A DNA stretch of 27,131 nt from contig JAJRSP010000111.1 in the NCBI GenBank assembly GCA_024278775.1, positions 1-27,131 of the forward strand, read 5' to 3'. Source of the stretch: Planctomycetota bacterium. GTDB taxonomy: Bacteria; Planctomycetota; Phycisphaerae; UBA1845. Positions 1-7,196 of this stretch are shown here, piece by piece. Numbering within the stretch: position 1 is the stretch's first letter; the number at the start of each line of letters is the position of its first letter. A program made the translations under genes and the position numbers. The notes under the pieces were generated by a model. The model was not told the origin of the DNA. It was given only the letters and a program-made list of their open reading frames with translations, and did not search any database.

Positions 1-80
1 ACCGACTGTTTCTCTCGACGCAAGGCCACAGCCAACTCCTTCGCTGCACCATCTCGCGTTACCGTCAAAGGTGTTCTCAT
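1..80 (-). CDS. 5' end of an unidentified gene, cut by the window edge
   Basis: An ATG at 80-78 on the minus strand opens a reading frame that stays open to base 1, giving 26 visible residues that begin MRTPLTVTRDGAAKELAVAL. A good Shine-Dalgarno GGAGG lies about 8-9 bases upstream (around 90-94), which supports this start. The visible part is too short to assign a family; it has no signal peptide and is mixed basic and hydrophobic. It is downstream of, and on the same strand as, the GNAT gene, with a 164-base gap. The start is fairly secure; the function is unknown. Confidence 0.55.
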   Translation of the reverse strand, partial: MRTPLTVTRDGAAKELAVALRREKQS

Positions 81-244
81 AAGAGCAAGCCTCCATGCTT
101 GAACACCATCTTTATCGGCATATTTATGCTAGATTCAGTATGAGTGGTCCGTCTCTCCAGCGGCGGTTGGTGTCGGTAATGATCGAATGTGTCTACGCCG
201 GCGAGCGGATTCCTGCGTTCTCGGGGGCGTCAAGATCGAGTGGG

Positions 245-853
245 TCAGGATCGGCCGTGATCGTATACAAGCGACATCGTGATCGTGTGTCCGTATGTCC
301 CGTCGACGCGCCGCACATCCTCATGCAGCCGCGCCTCTTCGACAAACCCCATGGCCTCATACATGCGCCGCGCACGTTGGTTGTAGTGGACCACGCGAAG
401 ATACATCTTGCGAAGCCCCACGCGCCGACCCCACTCGACGTTGATGTCCATCATCTTACGGCCAATACCCTGCCCCCAGAACTCTTTGAGAATGACCAGG
501 CCGATCTCGGCGTGGTGGTGCATGCGTTTCCATTCGGGGGCTGCTGCGCCGGCGAGTCCGATGATTCTCCCGTCCACGTGGGCTGCCATGGATATGGAGA
601 GTGGGTTCGCGAACCGTGAGCGTAGGAACTCCCGCTCCCTTTCGACGGTCCAATCAAACTCACCGGGTAGGTAGTTGACGAAATCGGTCTCGACGTGCGT
701 GATCGGTAGAAACTCGATGATGCCGGCCGCGTCGTCTTCCACCATCTCTCGCAGCAGACAGACGCGCCCGTCCGAAAGCGGCAGCGCACACGGCAGCAGA
801 TCGTCCGCGGGGCGAATGGGTGGGGCGTCGTCGTGGGCCATGGGTAGCATCAT
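245..853 (-). CDS. GNAT-family N-acetyltransferase
   Basis: About 202 residues. It should transfer an acetyl group from acetyl-CoA to an amine; the substrate cannot be read from the sequence. Motif A is clear: strand AEIGLVI (115-121), then the pyrophosphate-binding loop GQGIGRKMM (127-135), which fits Q/R-x-x-G-x-G/A. Motif B follows, with N158, A161, Y165 and GF (169-170), the usual NxxAxxxYxxxGF pattern of RimJ/RimL-like members. The reading frame runs back to 913, but those extra residues look non-coding and approach the divergent pilT start at 934. I therefore prefer the ATG at 853 (MMLPM); the ATG at 841 is equally possible, and neither has a strong Shine-Dalgarno. Probably cytoplasmic and monocistronic. 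Confidence 0.85.
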   Translation of the reverse strand: MMLPMAHDDAPPIRPADDLLPCALPLSDGRVCLLREMVEDDAAGIIEFLPITHVETDFVNYLPGEFDWTVEREREFLRSRFANPLSISMAAHVDGRIIGLAGAAAPEWKRMHHHAEIGLVILKEFWGQGIGRKMMDINVEWGRRVGLRKMYLRVVHYNQRARRMYEAMGFVEEARLHEDVRRVDGTYGHTITMSLVYDHGRS

Positions 854-920
854 ACGCTCTGAGGACGAAAAAAAACAAGTGATCCCTCTCCCAGGGTGCT
901 CGTTACGTCCCAATTGCTGG

Positions 921-926
921 TATCAT
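921..926 (+). promoter_or_regulatory. Extended -10 element that would make pilT leaderless
   Basis: TATCAT at 921-926 is preceded by TGG (918-920), an extended -10 arrangement. A start point about 7-8 bases downstream falls on or just before the A of the pilT ATG (934). No Shine-Dalgarno is visible before that ATG. The -35 region is weak. This is inference from spacing only. Confidence 0.3.
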
Positions 927-933
927 CTCTGCG

Positions 934-2016
934 ATGAGCGCCGCCGCCGATACGATTCGAGAGCGAACCCACGCGCTGCTGCGTACTGCGGCCGAGCGCA
1001 ACGCCTCCGACCTGCACTTGGTGCCGGGCTATCCCGTGACACTTCGCATTCACGGGCGGATGGAAACGGCGGCCTCCGAGCCGTTGGCGGCTGACCACAT
1101 TCGGCAGATGATCGAGTCGATCCTGCCCGAGCCGCTCGTGGAGAAACTTTCCGAGGGCCGCAATTTGGATTTTTCCCTATCGCTGGATCATCCGGACGGT
1201 GCCTGCCGGTTTCGGGCGAACGCGTTTCTCGCACAAGGGAGCTGGTGTGCCTGCCTCCGGCACGTGCCGAACGAGATCCCGACGTTTGAGTGGATGGGCT
1301 TTCCCGAGGGACTGGCCCAACGGCTGGTCGCGCACAAAAACGGACTCGTCATCATTACCGGCGTGACCGGCTCGGGAAAATCAACAACCCTGGCCGCGAT
1401 GATTAACTTGCTCAATGAGCAAGGGGGGCGGCGGATTATTACCGTCGAGGAGCCTATCGAATATGTTCACCCGCGTCACGGCACGACGCTCATCACGCAG
1501 CGCGAAGTCGGGCGAGACGTGGATTCTTTTTTCGAGGGGCTGAGGTCCGGACTGCGACAAGACCCGGATGTGATTCTCGTCGGTGAGATTCGCGATCGAG
1601 AAACGGCGCACATGGCCATCAGTGCGGCCGAGACCGGACACCTGATCCTGACCACGCTGCACACGCAGGATGCCAAGGGGGCGATCACACGGATGGTTGA
1701 TCTTTTTCCGCACCAGGCCCAGGACGACATCCGAGCGCAGCTCGCGCTGAGCCTTCGGTCGGTGGTTTCACAACACCTGTTGCCTTCGGCCGTGGCGGGC
1801 GACAAGCGCGCTCTGGCTATCGAAATCCTTCACGTCAACAACCCGGTTCGCGTGGGGATCAAGTTCGGTAAAATCGAGTCGATCGAGTCGGCGATACAGA
1901 CCGGCCGACGCGATGGCATGGTAACGTTGGACGATGACCTGCAGCGGCTTGTCGTGGCGGGTAAAATCAGCCGCGAGACGGCGAAACACTTCGCCAAAGA
2001 CCCGGGCGCTGTGTGA
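934..2016 (+). CDS. pilT: PilT/PilU-type type IV pilus retraction ATPase
   Basis: 360 residues, close to the family's usual 340-380. PilT is the cytoplasmic hexameric ATPase that depolymerises type IV pili and drives twitching motility. Visible in order: an N-terminal PAS-like region with the conserved ASDLHL (24-29); Walker A GVTGSGKST (143-151); the acidic Asp box ITVEEPIEY (169-177); Walker B VILVGEIRD (213-221); the His box GHLILTTLHT (235-244); and the PilT-like stretch AITRMVDLFP (250-259). The AIRNLIRE motif typical of true PilT is degenerate (around NNPVRVGIKFGK), so a PilU-like paralogue is possible. No other pilus gene is adjacent. ATG 934 has no Shine-Dalgarno but sits just after a -10-like box. 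Confidence 0.93.
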   Translation: MSAAADTIRERTHALLRTAAERNASDLHLVPGYPVTLRIHGRMETAASEPLAADHIRQMIESILPEPLVEKLSEGRNLDFSLSLDHPDGACRFRANAFLAQGSWCACLRHVPNEIPTFEWMGFPEGLAQRLVAHKNGLVIITGVTGSGKSTTLAAMINLLNEQGGRRIITVEEPIEYVHPRHGTTLITQREVGRDVDSFFEGLRSGLRQDPDVILVGEIRDRETAHMAISAAETGHLILTTLHTQDAKGAITRMVDLFPHQAQDDIRAQLALSLRSVVSQHLLPSAVAGDKRALAIEILHVNNPVRVGIKFGKIESIESAIQTGRRDGMVTLDDDLQRLVVAGKISRETAKHFAKDPGAV

Positions 2017-2096
2017 CTCAGTTGCCGCCGCTCTGGCTGTCGTCAGCCCACGGGAGCCAGGGTACCGCCGGACAGACGGGGTTCTTGCGGAGTGCC

Positions 2097-4532
2097 TTAC
2101 CGCTGCGGCGGCCAGAAGACGTAATCGTCGGAGCCTTGCTCGTTTCCGCCGTGATCGCTCCATTGTGGTGAGTGGCTCCCGCCATTGTCGATACCATCCT
2201 CGGAGAGCGAATAGATCCTCGGGCCATCCTCCGTCAGTTGGTAGCCAAATGGCCTACCCGTAAACGGATCGGTTGTCATGCCGGCGTTGCGACCGGGCGG
2301 AATGGCGTCGAGCGACTCCGGGTAATAACCGTTCTGCGTCTTGAAGACTTCCACGGCAAAGGCGAGTTGGGTGGCTCTTCGATCGGCCCGGCCCCGAGTT
2401 TGGAGTAGGTAGTATCGGCTCAAACTGGGCATGATGGATTCCGTCAACGGACTGGTATTCACCTTCCGCTGCTCCAAGGCGGCGACGTCGGCCGCCCGGA
2501 CCTGTGGATAACCGATTCTCATCATGTCACCTAGTTCGTGGTAAAAGTCATCCATCGCATCCAGCGTCTTGCGAACGTCATCGGGTGTCATTTTTGAAGT
2601 CCTATCCACGAGATCGGCCGTCCGTTTCTCGTCGTTCCACCAGGACATGGCTCGCGTGGCGCGCCGGCGGTTGAAGTGCGGCGCTCCATTCGCTGTCGGC
2701 GGCGTAAAGAGGTGCTGAGTGAAGTCCATGGCAAAGGCGTGCTCACCGCGAAGTGTCTTTTGGGGATCTCTGTCGTCGACATCGCGTTGTTGAAGGGTAT
2801 CCAACACGGATTTCATTTCCTCGGGGGAGAATACGCCACGCTTGAGCGCCCATCTCGCGTTCTTGTTGGTGTGAGCGCTGATCGCTATTCCGACAAGGTC
2901 TTCGATGATGGTCGATCCCTGACGCATGTGGTTGGCCGCGCGCAAGGTCGCATCAATCGCCTCCTCCATGCGTTGCGGCGACACCTGGCCATCCGGCGAA
3001 CGCCAGGCATCGGCGAGAATCGCTTTCGCCAGCGTTCGGTGCGAACTCAGGTCGGGTAGGAGTATCCCCATGAGCAAGTCTCGCTCCGCCGCGTCCATGT
3101 CCGGATCGTTGGGAGCTCGATACGGGATCGCATATCCCTTGTGTTGGGAAGCTTCCTTGTATTTCTCAAACAGATCGGCAGCGGCCTGGCTTGTCGCTTC
3201 CCACTCGGGATGGTCCTTGGGGTTCCACGGAGCCGGCGGTCCGTCATACTCGGTATCATGAAACATATCGTGAAACTTGGGCCATTCGGGCTTGTCACCT
3301 GGTTGGTCCTCCAGCTGAGGCATCAACGCGGCATAAAAATCGGCGGCGTTATCAGCCGGATGCCCGAGCGCATACTCTTTATACCACTCAATGTAGCTCA
3401 CCTTGTGGTCAAAACCTGGCCGCGGCGCGAATCCGCCGGCGGACTCGGCGTCGTAGCCGTCGAGATTGCCACCATCGGTACCAAAATCATCCATCAACGC
3501 GACTGTTTCAGCAGCGGGTTTCTGCGTTTCCGGCTCACCCGGCGAGGCTGAGTCATCCCACGAGTCGTCACTGGCCTCCGGCCCGACGATATGATCGACG
3601 CTCACCAGCGTGGAGGAGGGGGGCGACTCCTGGGTGCGGGCGGCGCAGTATGCCATCAAGAACGAATGGGGGCCGAGCTGAACCACGCCCGCATCCCAAC
3701 CCTGGGGCAGGTGCGCCCCGGGACGCGGCTTCCACACGCGACCGTCATCCGAATCGAAGACCTTCATGCTGGATGGGGAAGAAACATACGCGCGTACGCC
3801 ACGTTCCGTGGGGATCATGCTCCCGCAAAACCGCACATCTTTCATGGTGAATGTCTTGCCCTTGGCGAAGCGATGAGCGTCGTGTGAGACGATCCGCTGC
3901 ACGCCCGGTCGACGTAACGCGCCGAACGTATCGACCATGACATTCAGGCGTGTTCCGACCCAACCGGCGACGGGGTACAGATGGTGGCCACGCGGCAGCA
4001 GCAGGCGAGAATCGTCTTGGGTTCGATAGTTTATGCCATCGCGTGTCACTGCCATACGAATCTGTTCCGGTCGCGCGTACCGGCCCGGTGTCGTACTTTC
4101 CGCGGCAAAGAACAGTTGGAACGGCCCACCGGGGCGCACGACGAGGTCGAGGTGATGGGCACGCAGGTCGTCGCCACCTCGGATACGAATCCGACGCGCA
4201 GCAGACCAGTTTCGGCCGTCGTCCTTTGAGCGAACCACCACGGGTACGCTTTGATAACCACGCCCCGGCTCGATCGCTGCGTCAAAAATGGCGATGAGAT
4301 CACCGTTGGGCAGGAGGGTCAGATCGGGAGAACCGCCGCCGATGGTCAGGATCTCACCCGTGTCGGTAAAACTCAGGCCATCATGGGATCGCGCGAGCCG
4401 TAGGATCGTTTGCGCTGGGAGGGGAAACGGTCTGTCGGCCGCGCGATCATCTGCTGCGGCGGTGGGCACCAGCGCAATACTCATGGCCAACACGGCTTGT
4501 AACACGGTGAAACTCGATAGGGTGCGATTCAT
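2097..4532 (-). CDS. Secreted sialidase-like propeller protein with pseudopilin-like C-terminus
   Basis: 811 residues from ATG 4532, preceded by GGGAGA at a workable distance; the frame extends to 4634, but this start gives a clean signal peptide (residues 1-27, ending PTAAA). Residues about 45-305 resemble the BNR/sialidase beta-propeller: Asp-box motifs are visible at SKDDGRNW (102-109) and SDDGRVW (261-267), with a degenerate SHDGLSF (49-55). An acidic linker (about 315-375) and a long helical region of unknown type (about 376-690) follow. The last about 110 residues resemble the globular part of GspG-type pseudopilins: a helix, NGYYPESLDAIP, TDPFTGRPFGYQ, then YSLSEDGIDNGG. That tail recurs in planctomycete exported proteins. 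Substrate unknown; catalytic sialidase residues were not established, so it may bind rather than cleave glycans. Confidence 0.8.
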   Translation of the reverse strand: MNRTLSSFTVLQAVLAMSIALVPTAAADDRAADRPFPLPAQTILRLARSHDGLSFTDTGEILTIGGGSPDLTLLPNGDLIAIFDAAIEPGRGYQSVPVVVRSKDDGRNWSAARRIRIRGGDDLRAHHLDLVVRPGGPFQLFFAAESTTPGRYARPEQIRMAVTRDGINYRTQDDSRLLLPRGHHLYPVAGWVGTRLNVMVDTFGALRRPGVQRIVSHDAHRFAKGKTFTMKDVRFCGSMIPTERGVRAYVSSPSSMKVFDSDDGRVWKPRPGAHLPQGWDAGVVQLGPHSFLMAYCAARTQESPPSSTLVSVDHIVGPEASDDSWDDSASPGEPETQKPAAETVALMDDFGTDGGNLDGYDAESAGGFAPRPGFDHKVSYIEWYKEYALGHPADNAADFYAALMPQLEDQPGDKPEWPKFHDMFHDTEYDGPPAPWNPKDHPEWEATSQAAADLFEKYKEASQHKGYAIPYRAPNDPDMDAAERDLLMGILLPDLSSHRTLAKAILADAWRSPDGQVSPQRMEEAIDATLRAANHMRQGSTIIEDLVGIAISAHTNKNARWALKRGVFSPEEMKSVLDTLQQRDVDDRDPQKTLRGEHAFAMDFTQHLFTPPTANGAPHFNRRRATRAMSWWNDEKRTADLVDRTSKMTPDDVRKTLDAMDDFYHELGDMMRIGYPQVRAADVAALEQRKVNTSPLTESIMPSLSRYYLLQTRGRADRRATQLAFAVEVFKTQNGYYPESLDAIPPGRNAGMTTDPFTGRPFGYQLTEDGPRIYSLSEDGIDNGGSHSPQWSDHGGNEQGSDDYVFWPPQR

Positions 4533-4654
4533 CAGCGTTTGTCTCCCGTCAATAGGCGAATTCGTTGCGAACAGCCTCTCTGACGGGTCCGGACCGGAGG
4601 TGTTAACCCGTATTTTGGCGATAAGAGGCCCCAATCGCTTGACGCGGCCATACT

Positions 4655-4671
4655 AAAAGGGCGGGTCGCCC
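4655..4671 (-). terminator. Possible rho-independent terminator after the helicase gene
   Basis: Read on the minus strand, a GGGCG stem, ACC loop and CGCCC stem (4671-4659) are followed by TTTT (4658-4655). The stem is only 5 bp and the T-tract is short. It lies about 210 bases beyond the helicase stop and ahead of the propeller gene, so it could separate the two transcripts. Confidence 0.35.
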
Positions 4672-4758
4672 AGGCGCTTGCCACACGTAGGGCATGCTAT
4701 TGCATGGCGGAACGTTCTCGAATTGTTTGCCGCCCGTAGGCCGTTCGATCATCGACTC

Positions 4759-4781
4759 CCCCACCGCCAAAGGCGATGGGG
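4759..4781. repeat. 10-bp stem hairpin with AAA loop
   Basis: CCCACCGCC pairs with GGCGATGGG around an AAA loop (4769-4771): ten pairs with one mismatch (4764/4776). It lies between the two repeat copies. Confidence 0.5.
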
Positions 4782-4803
4782 CACCCGGCGAATTGTTTGC
4801 CAC

Positions 4804-4820
4804 ACGGATGAATCATCCGT
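4804..4820. repeat. 17-bp perfect palindrome
   Basis: ACGGATGA, a central A, then TCATCCGT: 8-bp arms with no mismatch. It could be a dimeric operator or part of the surrounding repeat. It is in the 3' region of the helicase, not near a start codon. Confidence 0.5.
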
Positions 4821-4883
4821 ATCCACGCTATGGCATGCCGCGGTTTCTCGACCGCACGCGAACGATGGTCGGTTGCCTGTCGG

Positions 4884-6200
4884 TTATCGGTTGGCGACGG
4901 CGCGGCCGGTTCCGCGTCGACCGCGTCGGGGTCGGCGACCGGCACCGCCCTTCGTGGGGAAACGAGATCGGTGCCGACTCGTGTCACCTCGACCACGGGA
5001 GTCCGAACGTGCGCTGCCGTTGGATGGCGCGGCGATCACCTTCGGCGCGACATACCCGGGAAGATCGGCCGCGGGTTGCAGCGGGGTGCCAATCAGTCGC
5101 TCGATGTCGCGGAGGCTGTCGTGGTCTTCGCTGCTGATGAAGGAGAGTGCGATGCCGCTTGCCCCGGCGCGACCGGTTCGACCGATACGGTGAACGTAGG
5201 TTTCCGGTTCGGTGGTCAGGTCATAATTGATGACATGGGAAATGTCATCGATATCCAATCCCCGGGCCGCAATATCAGTGGCCACCAGCACGGCGGTCTT
5301 ACCCGATCGAAAGCCGGCGAGCGCCCGGGTGCGGGCGTTCTGGCTCTTGTTGCCGTGTATGGCAGCCGCGAGCACGCCGGCACGAGTCAGATAACGGACG
5401 ACCTTGTCCGCTCCGTATTTGGTCCGTGTGAAGACCAAAGCCCTCGAATAGGGTGTGTTGTCCAACAGGTTGCACAACAGGGCCGGCTTTTCTTTTTTCT
5501 CGACACGGTAGGCCCAGTGCTCGACGGCCTCCGCCGGGGCGGACACCCGCGCGACCTCCACCGATACCGGATTCTTCAAGATATCCGTGGCGAGACCACG
5601 AATCGAAGGTGGCATGGTGGCCGAAAGCAGCAGCGTCTGCCGCCGTTTGGGGATCTTCGACAGGATCCGCCGGATATCCGGCATAAAGCCCATGTCCAAC
5701 ATGCGGTCGGCTTCATCCAGCACCAACACCTCTATGGCATCGAGCGCGATGACGCCGTCAGACATGTGGTCCAACAGCCGCCCCGGGGTGGCCACCAGGA
5801 TATCCACACCAGCCCGCAACGTGCGAATCTGCGGGTTTTTGTTGACCCCACCGAAGACGACGGTGTGCTTCAATTGGCAAAAACGCCCATACGTGGAAAA
5901 ACTATCCGCAATCTGCTGGGCCAGCTCACGAGTTGGGGCCAGCACCAGGGCTCGAACCCTTCGCGCACGTGGTCGCCCCCCGTCCTTCCGTTTCAGTGGC
6001 GGGGTATCGCCCAAGCGCTGCAGGATCGGCAGGGCAAAGGCCGCCGTCTTGCCCGTCCCGGTCTGCGCACACGCCAGAACATCCTTCCCGTCGAGAACCA
6101 ACGGGATGACTTCTGCCTGGATCGGCGTAGGGACATCGTAACCAGCGGTGCGAACCGCATCCAAAAGCGGCTTTTCGAGCCGCAAATCATCAAATCTCAT
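4884..6200 (-). CDS. DEAD-box ATP-dependent RNA helicase (RhlE-like)
   Basis: 438 residues from ATG 6200, with AGGA about 11 bases upstream; the frame continues to 6242, but [16 protein letters not shown] is the normal family start. The enzyme unwinds RNA duplexes and serves in ribosome assembly or mRNA decay. Motifs in order: Q motif GYDVPTPIQ (20-28), motif I AQTGTGKT (45-52), PTRELAQQ (89-96), TPGRL (138-142), DEAD (162-165), SAT (193-195), LVFTRTK (255-261), [11 protein letters not shown] (307-317) and [10 protein letters not shown] (337-346). The tail from about 395 is rich in Arg, Gly and Ser, as in RhlE, and probably adds non-specific RNA binding. Complete, with all catalytic residues present. 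Confidence 0.95.
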   Translation of the reverse strand: MRFDDLRLEKPLLDAVRTAGYDVPTPIQAEVIPLVLDGKDVLACAQTGTGKTAAFALPILQRLGDTPPLKRKDGGRPRARRVRALVLAPTRELAQQIADSFSTYGRFCQLKHTVVFGGVNKNPQIRTLRAGVDILVATPGRLLDHMSDGVIALDAIEVLVLDEADRMLDMGFMPDIRRILSKIPKRRQTLLLSATMPPSIRGLATDILKNPVSVEVARVSAPAEAVEHWAYRVEKKEKPALLCNLLDNTPYSRALVFTRTKYGADKVVRYLTRAGVLAAAIHGNKSQNARTRALAGFRSGKTAVLVATDIAARGLDIDDISHVINYDLTTEPETYVHRIGRTGRAGASGIALSFISSEDHDSLRDIERLIGTPLQPAADLPGYVAPKVIAAPSNGSARSDSRGRGDTSRHRSRFPTKGGAGRRPRRGRRGTGRAVANR

Positions 6201-6238
6201 ACAAACATACTTCCTGAGGAAACTACAGGCGGGACGTG

Positions 6239-6526
6239 TCAAACGCGCGTTGCATCTGCCAAAGCCATCAATGCCTGGCTGTTATCGGGCTCTTCATATA
6301 CCCTGGCCGTAAACACTCCGGCCCAGCGGATCCTAGTCGTTGGATCATGACCTGTCAAACGAGCGAGCATTCTCGTTGGTGGCGACGACTTTTTTGGACC
6401 GCGCTTTGGCGGTGGGGTATGCCCGTGTTCAAACCATCTCTGCATACGGGCGGTTCTTGATGCGTGACCATGCCGTCTCGGCTTATCTCGTTGAATGACC
6501 TTTTCGGTGGTGGGATTATTGGTCAT
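6239..6526 (-). CDS. Doubtful small basic protein upstream of the helicase
   Basis: A 95-residue frame from ATG 6526 ([10 protein letters not shown]...), ending 38 bases before the helicase start and so able to share its transcript. The product is basic and proline-rich with no recognised domain. Several AGA codons and a lower third-position GC than its neighbours, plus no clear Shine-Dalgarno, argue against it. It would start beside the divergent promoter at 6532-6559. Could be spurious or a recently arisen gene. Confidence 0.22.
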   Translation of the reverse strand: MTNNPTTEKVIQRDKPRRHGHASRTARMQRWFEHGHTPPPKRGPKKSSPPTRMLARLTGHDPTTRIRWAGVFTARVYEEPDNSQALMALADATRV

Positions 6527-6531
6527 ATCGC

Positions 6532-6559
6532 TTGTTTGACCTGTTTCGGTTGGTATAAT
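6532..6559 (+). promoter_or_regulatory. Sigma-70-type promoter with extended -10
   Basis: TATAAT at 6554-6559 is a perfect -10, preceded by TGG (6551-6553), giving an extended -10. TTGTTT at 6532-6537 can serve as -35 with a 16-base spacer. The transcript would start near 6566, leaving about 90 bases of leader before the ATG at 6655. This is the best-looking promoter in the window. Confidence 0.6.
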
Positions 6560-6590
6560 CTCACAAAGGTAACGGGAGGTATCGGCCCCA

Positions 6591-6671
6591 GTGGGAGCGC
6601 CTTTCGTGGTGCGGTTCACACCTAACATTATCAGGGATAAGCGGTTACAGAGCAATGCCTGCCAGCGTTGA
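6591..6671 (+). CDS. Possible 26-residue leader peptide
   Basis: GGGAGG at 6574-6579 lies about 11 bases before a GTG (6591) that opens a 26-codon frame reading VGAPFVVRFTPNIIRDKRLQ and six more residues, stopping at TGA 6669-6671. It overlaps the start of the next gene (ATG 6655) by 17 bases in another frame. The next gene itself has no good Shine-Dalgarno, so this frame might couple translation. Purely a candidate. Confidence 0.2.
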   Translation: MGAPFVVRFTPNIIRDKRLQSNACQR

Positions 6672-7095
6672 AGAGACAACCTCGATAGCCGTCGCACCCA
6701 GAAGGCACCCCCACCCGGTGCAATGGGTCATCGCCACGGCACTGGTCATCATCGCGGTGAAGATGGTTCTGGCTCCGGCGGGTCCGGACCTATCAAGCAT
6801 GGCGTTGGCCCAACCCTCGGGTATGGTCGGGGCTCGGGGTGTTTTTGCCTTTTCGGGACAGTTGTCCAAAGGCTCCTACGGGCTCTACATGGTCGACGCA
6901 GATACCATGACCATTTGGGTCTACGAGTATCTTCCCCACAAGGGATGTATGCGACTGGCGGCGTCTCGGACGTGGCGATATGATCGCTACCTGGAGAACT
7001 ATAATAGTTGCGATTTGCCGCCGGCGATGGTGGAGCAGATGATCGACCAGCAGCGGCAGGAGAGGCTGCGGGCGAGCGAAGAAGACATGCCGTAG
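6655..7095 (+). CDS. Small single-pass membrane protein of unknown function
   Basis: 146 residues. One membrane helix (about 22-41) follows a short basic N-terminus, so the rest, residues 42-146, probably faces the periplasm. That part contains GVFAFSGQLSKGSYGLYMVD (62-81), an IWVYEY strand and TWRYDRYLENYN (107-118), then a charged Gln/Arg/Glu-rich tail. I recall a similar block in planctomycete proteins beside HTH-membrane genes, but cannot name a family. It follows a strong promoter and precedes the HTH gene by 101 bases on the same strand. ATG 6655 is the only reasonable start, since no upstream in-frame start exists. Function unknown. Confidence 0.75.
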   Translation: MPASVEETTSIAVAPRRHPHPVQWVIATALVIIAVKMVLAPAGPDLSSMALAQPSGMVGARGVFAFSGQLSKGSYGLYMVDADTMTIWVYEYLPHKGCMRLAASRTWRYDRYLENYNSCDLPPAMVEQMIDQQRQERLRASEEDMP

Positions 7096-7098
7096 TGA

Positions 7099-7114
7099 CG
7101 TGACCGTGGTCACG
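7099..7114. promoter_or_regulatory. 16-bp palindrome, candidate operator
   Basis: CGTGACC and GGTCACG are perfect 7-bp arms around a GT centre, starting 4 bases after the stop of the small membrane protein. It sits directly before the 15-bp tandem array and about 85 bases upstream of the HTH gene. It is too short to look like a terminator and has no T-tract. Confidence 0.45.
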
Positions 7115-7115
7115 A

Positions 7116-7179
7116 GGCACCGGGATATGAAGCACCGGGATATGAGGCGCTGGGATTATAGTAGGTATCGGGAATATGA
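7116..7179 (+). repeat. 15-bp tandem repeat array upstream of the HTH gene
   Basis: Units at 7116-7130, 7131-7145 and 7146-7160, then after a 4-base spacer a diverged unit at 7165-7179. The first two, (G/A)GCACCGGGATATGA, differ at only one base; the others keep GGGA and TAT. Coding is unlikely, since the units carry stops in frame. The array lies in the 101-base gap before the HTH gene and could be a multi-site operator. Confidence 0.6.
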
Positions 7180-7196
7180 CGAGGTTCTGATCGGCC

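Larger units (their letters stand above)
4678..4850. repeat. Two diverged copies of an intergenic repeat
   Basis: Copy A (4678-4720) and copy B (4797-4850) share their first 10 bases exactly and a GCTAT(T/G)GCATG(G/C)CG core, and both end in TTCTCG. Copy B carries an insertion that is a perfect palindrome (4804-4820). Between them is the hairpin 4759-4781. This looks like decayed extragenic repeats rather than coding sequence. Confidence 0.5.
4533..4883. other. 351-base spacer with diverged direct repeats and hairpins
   Basis: No convincing gene. It holds two diverged copies of one element: copy A at 4678-4720 and copy B at 4797-4850. Both begin TTGCCACACG, contain GCTAT then GCATG, and end TTCTCG. 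A separate 13-bp exact repeat CGAATTGTTTGCC lies at 4719-4731 and 4789-4801. Hairpins and palindromes inside it are listed separately. The Shine-Dalgarno of the downstream propeller gene is near 4545. Confidence 0.6.
6201..6654. other. Spacer between helicase and small membrane protein
   Basis: 454 bases between divergent genes. It contains a doubtful minus-strand reading frame (6239-6526), a strong-looking plus-strand promoter (6532-6559) and the first part of a possible leader frame (6591-6671). I see no repeats or tRNA in it. Confidence 0.5.

Noticed and set aside
2033..2060. CTGGCT/AGCCAG hairpin between pilT and the converging propeller gene
   Set aside because: A 6-bp stem with a 16-base loop and no T-tract on either strand is too weak to call a terminator.
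4697..4996. 99-codon minus-strand frame overlapping the helicase end
   Set aside because: It overlaps the conserved helicase C-terminus in another frame and then runs through the intergenic repeats.
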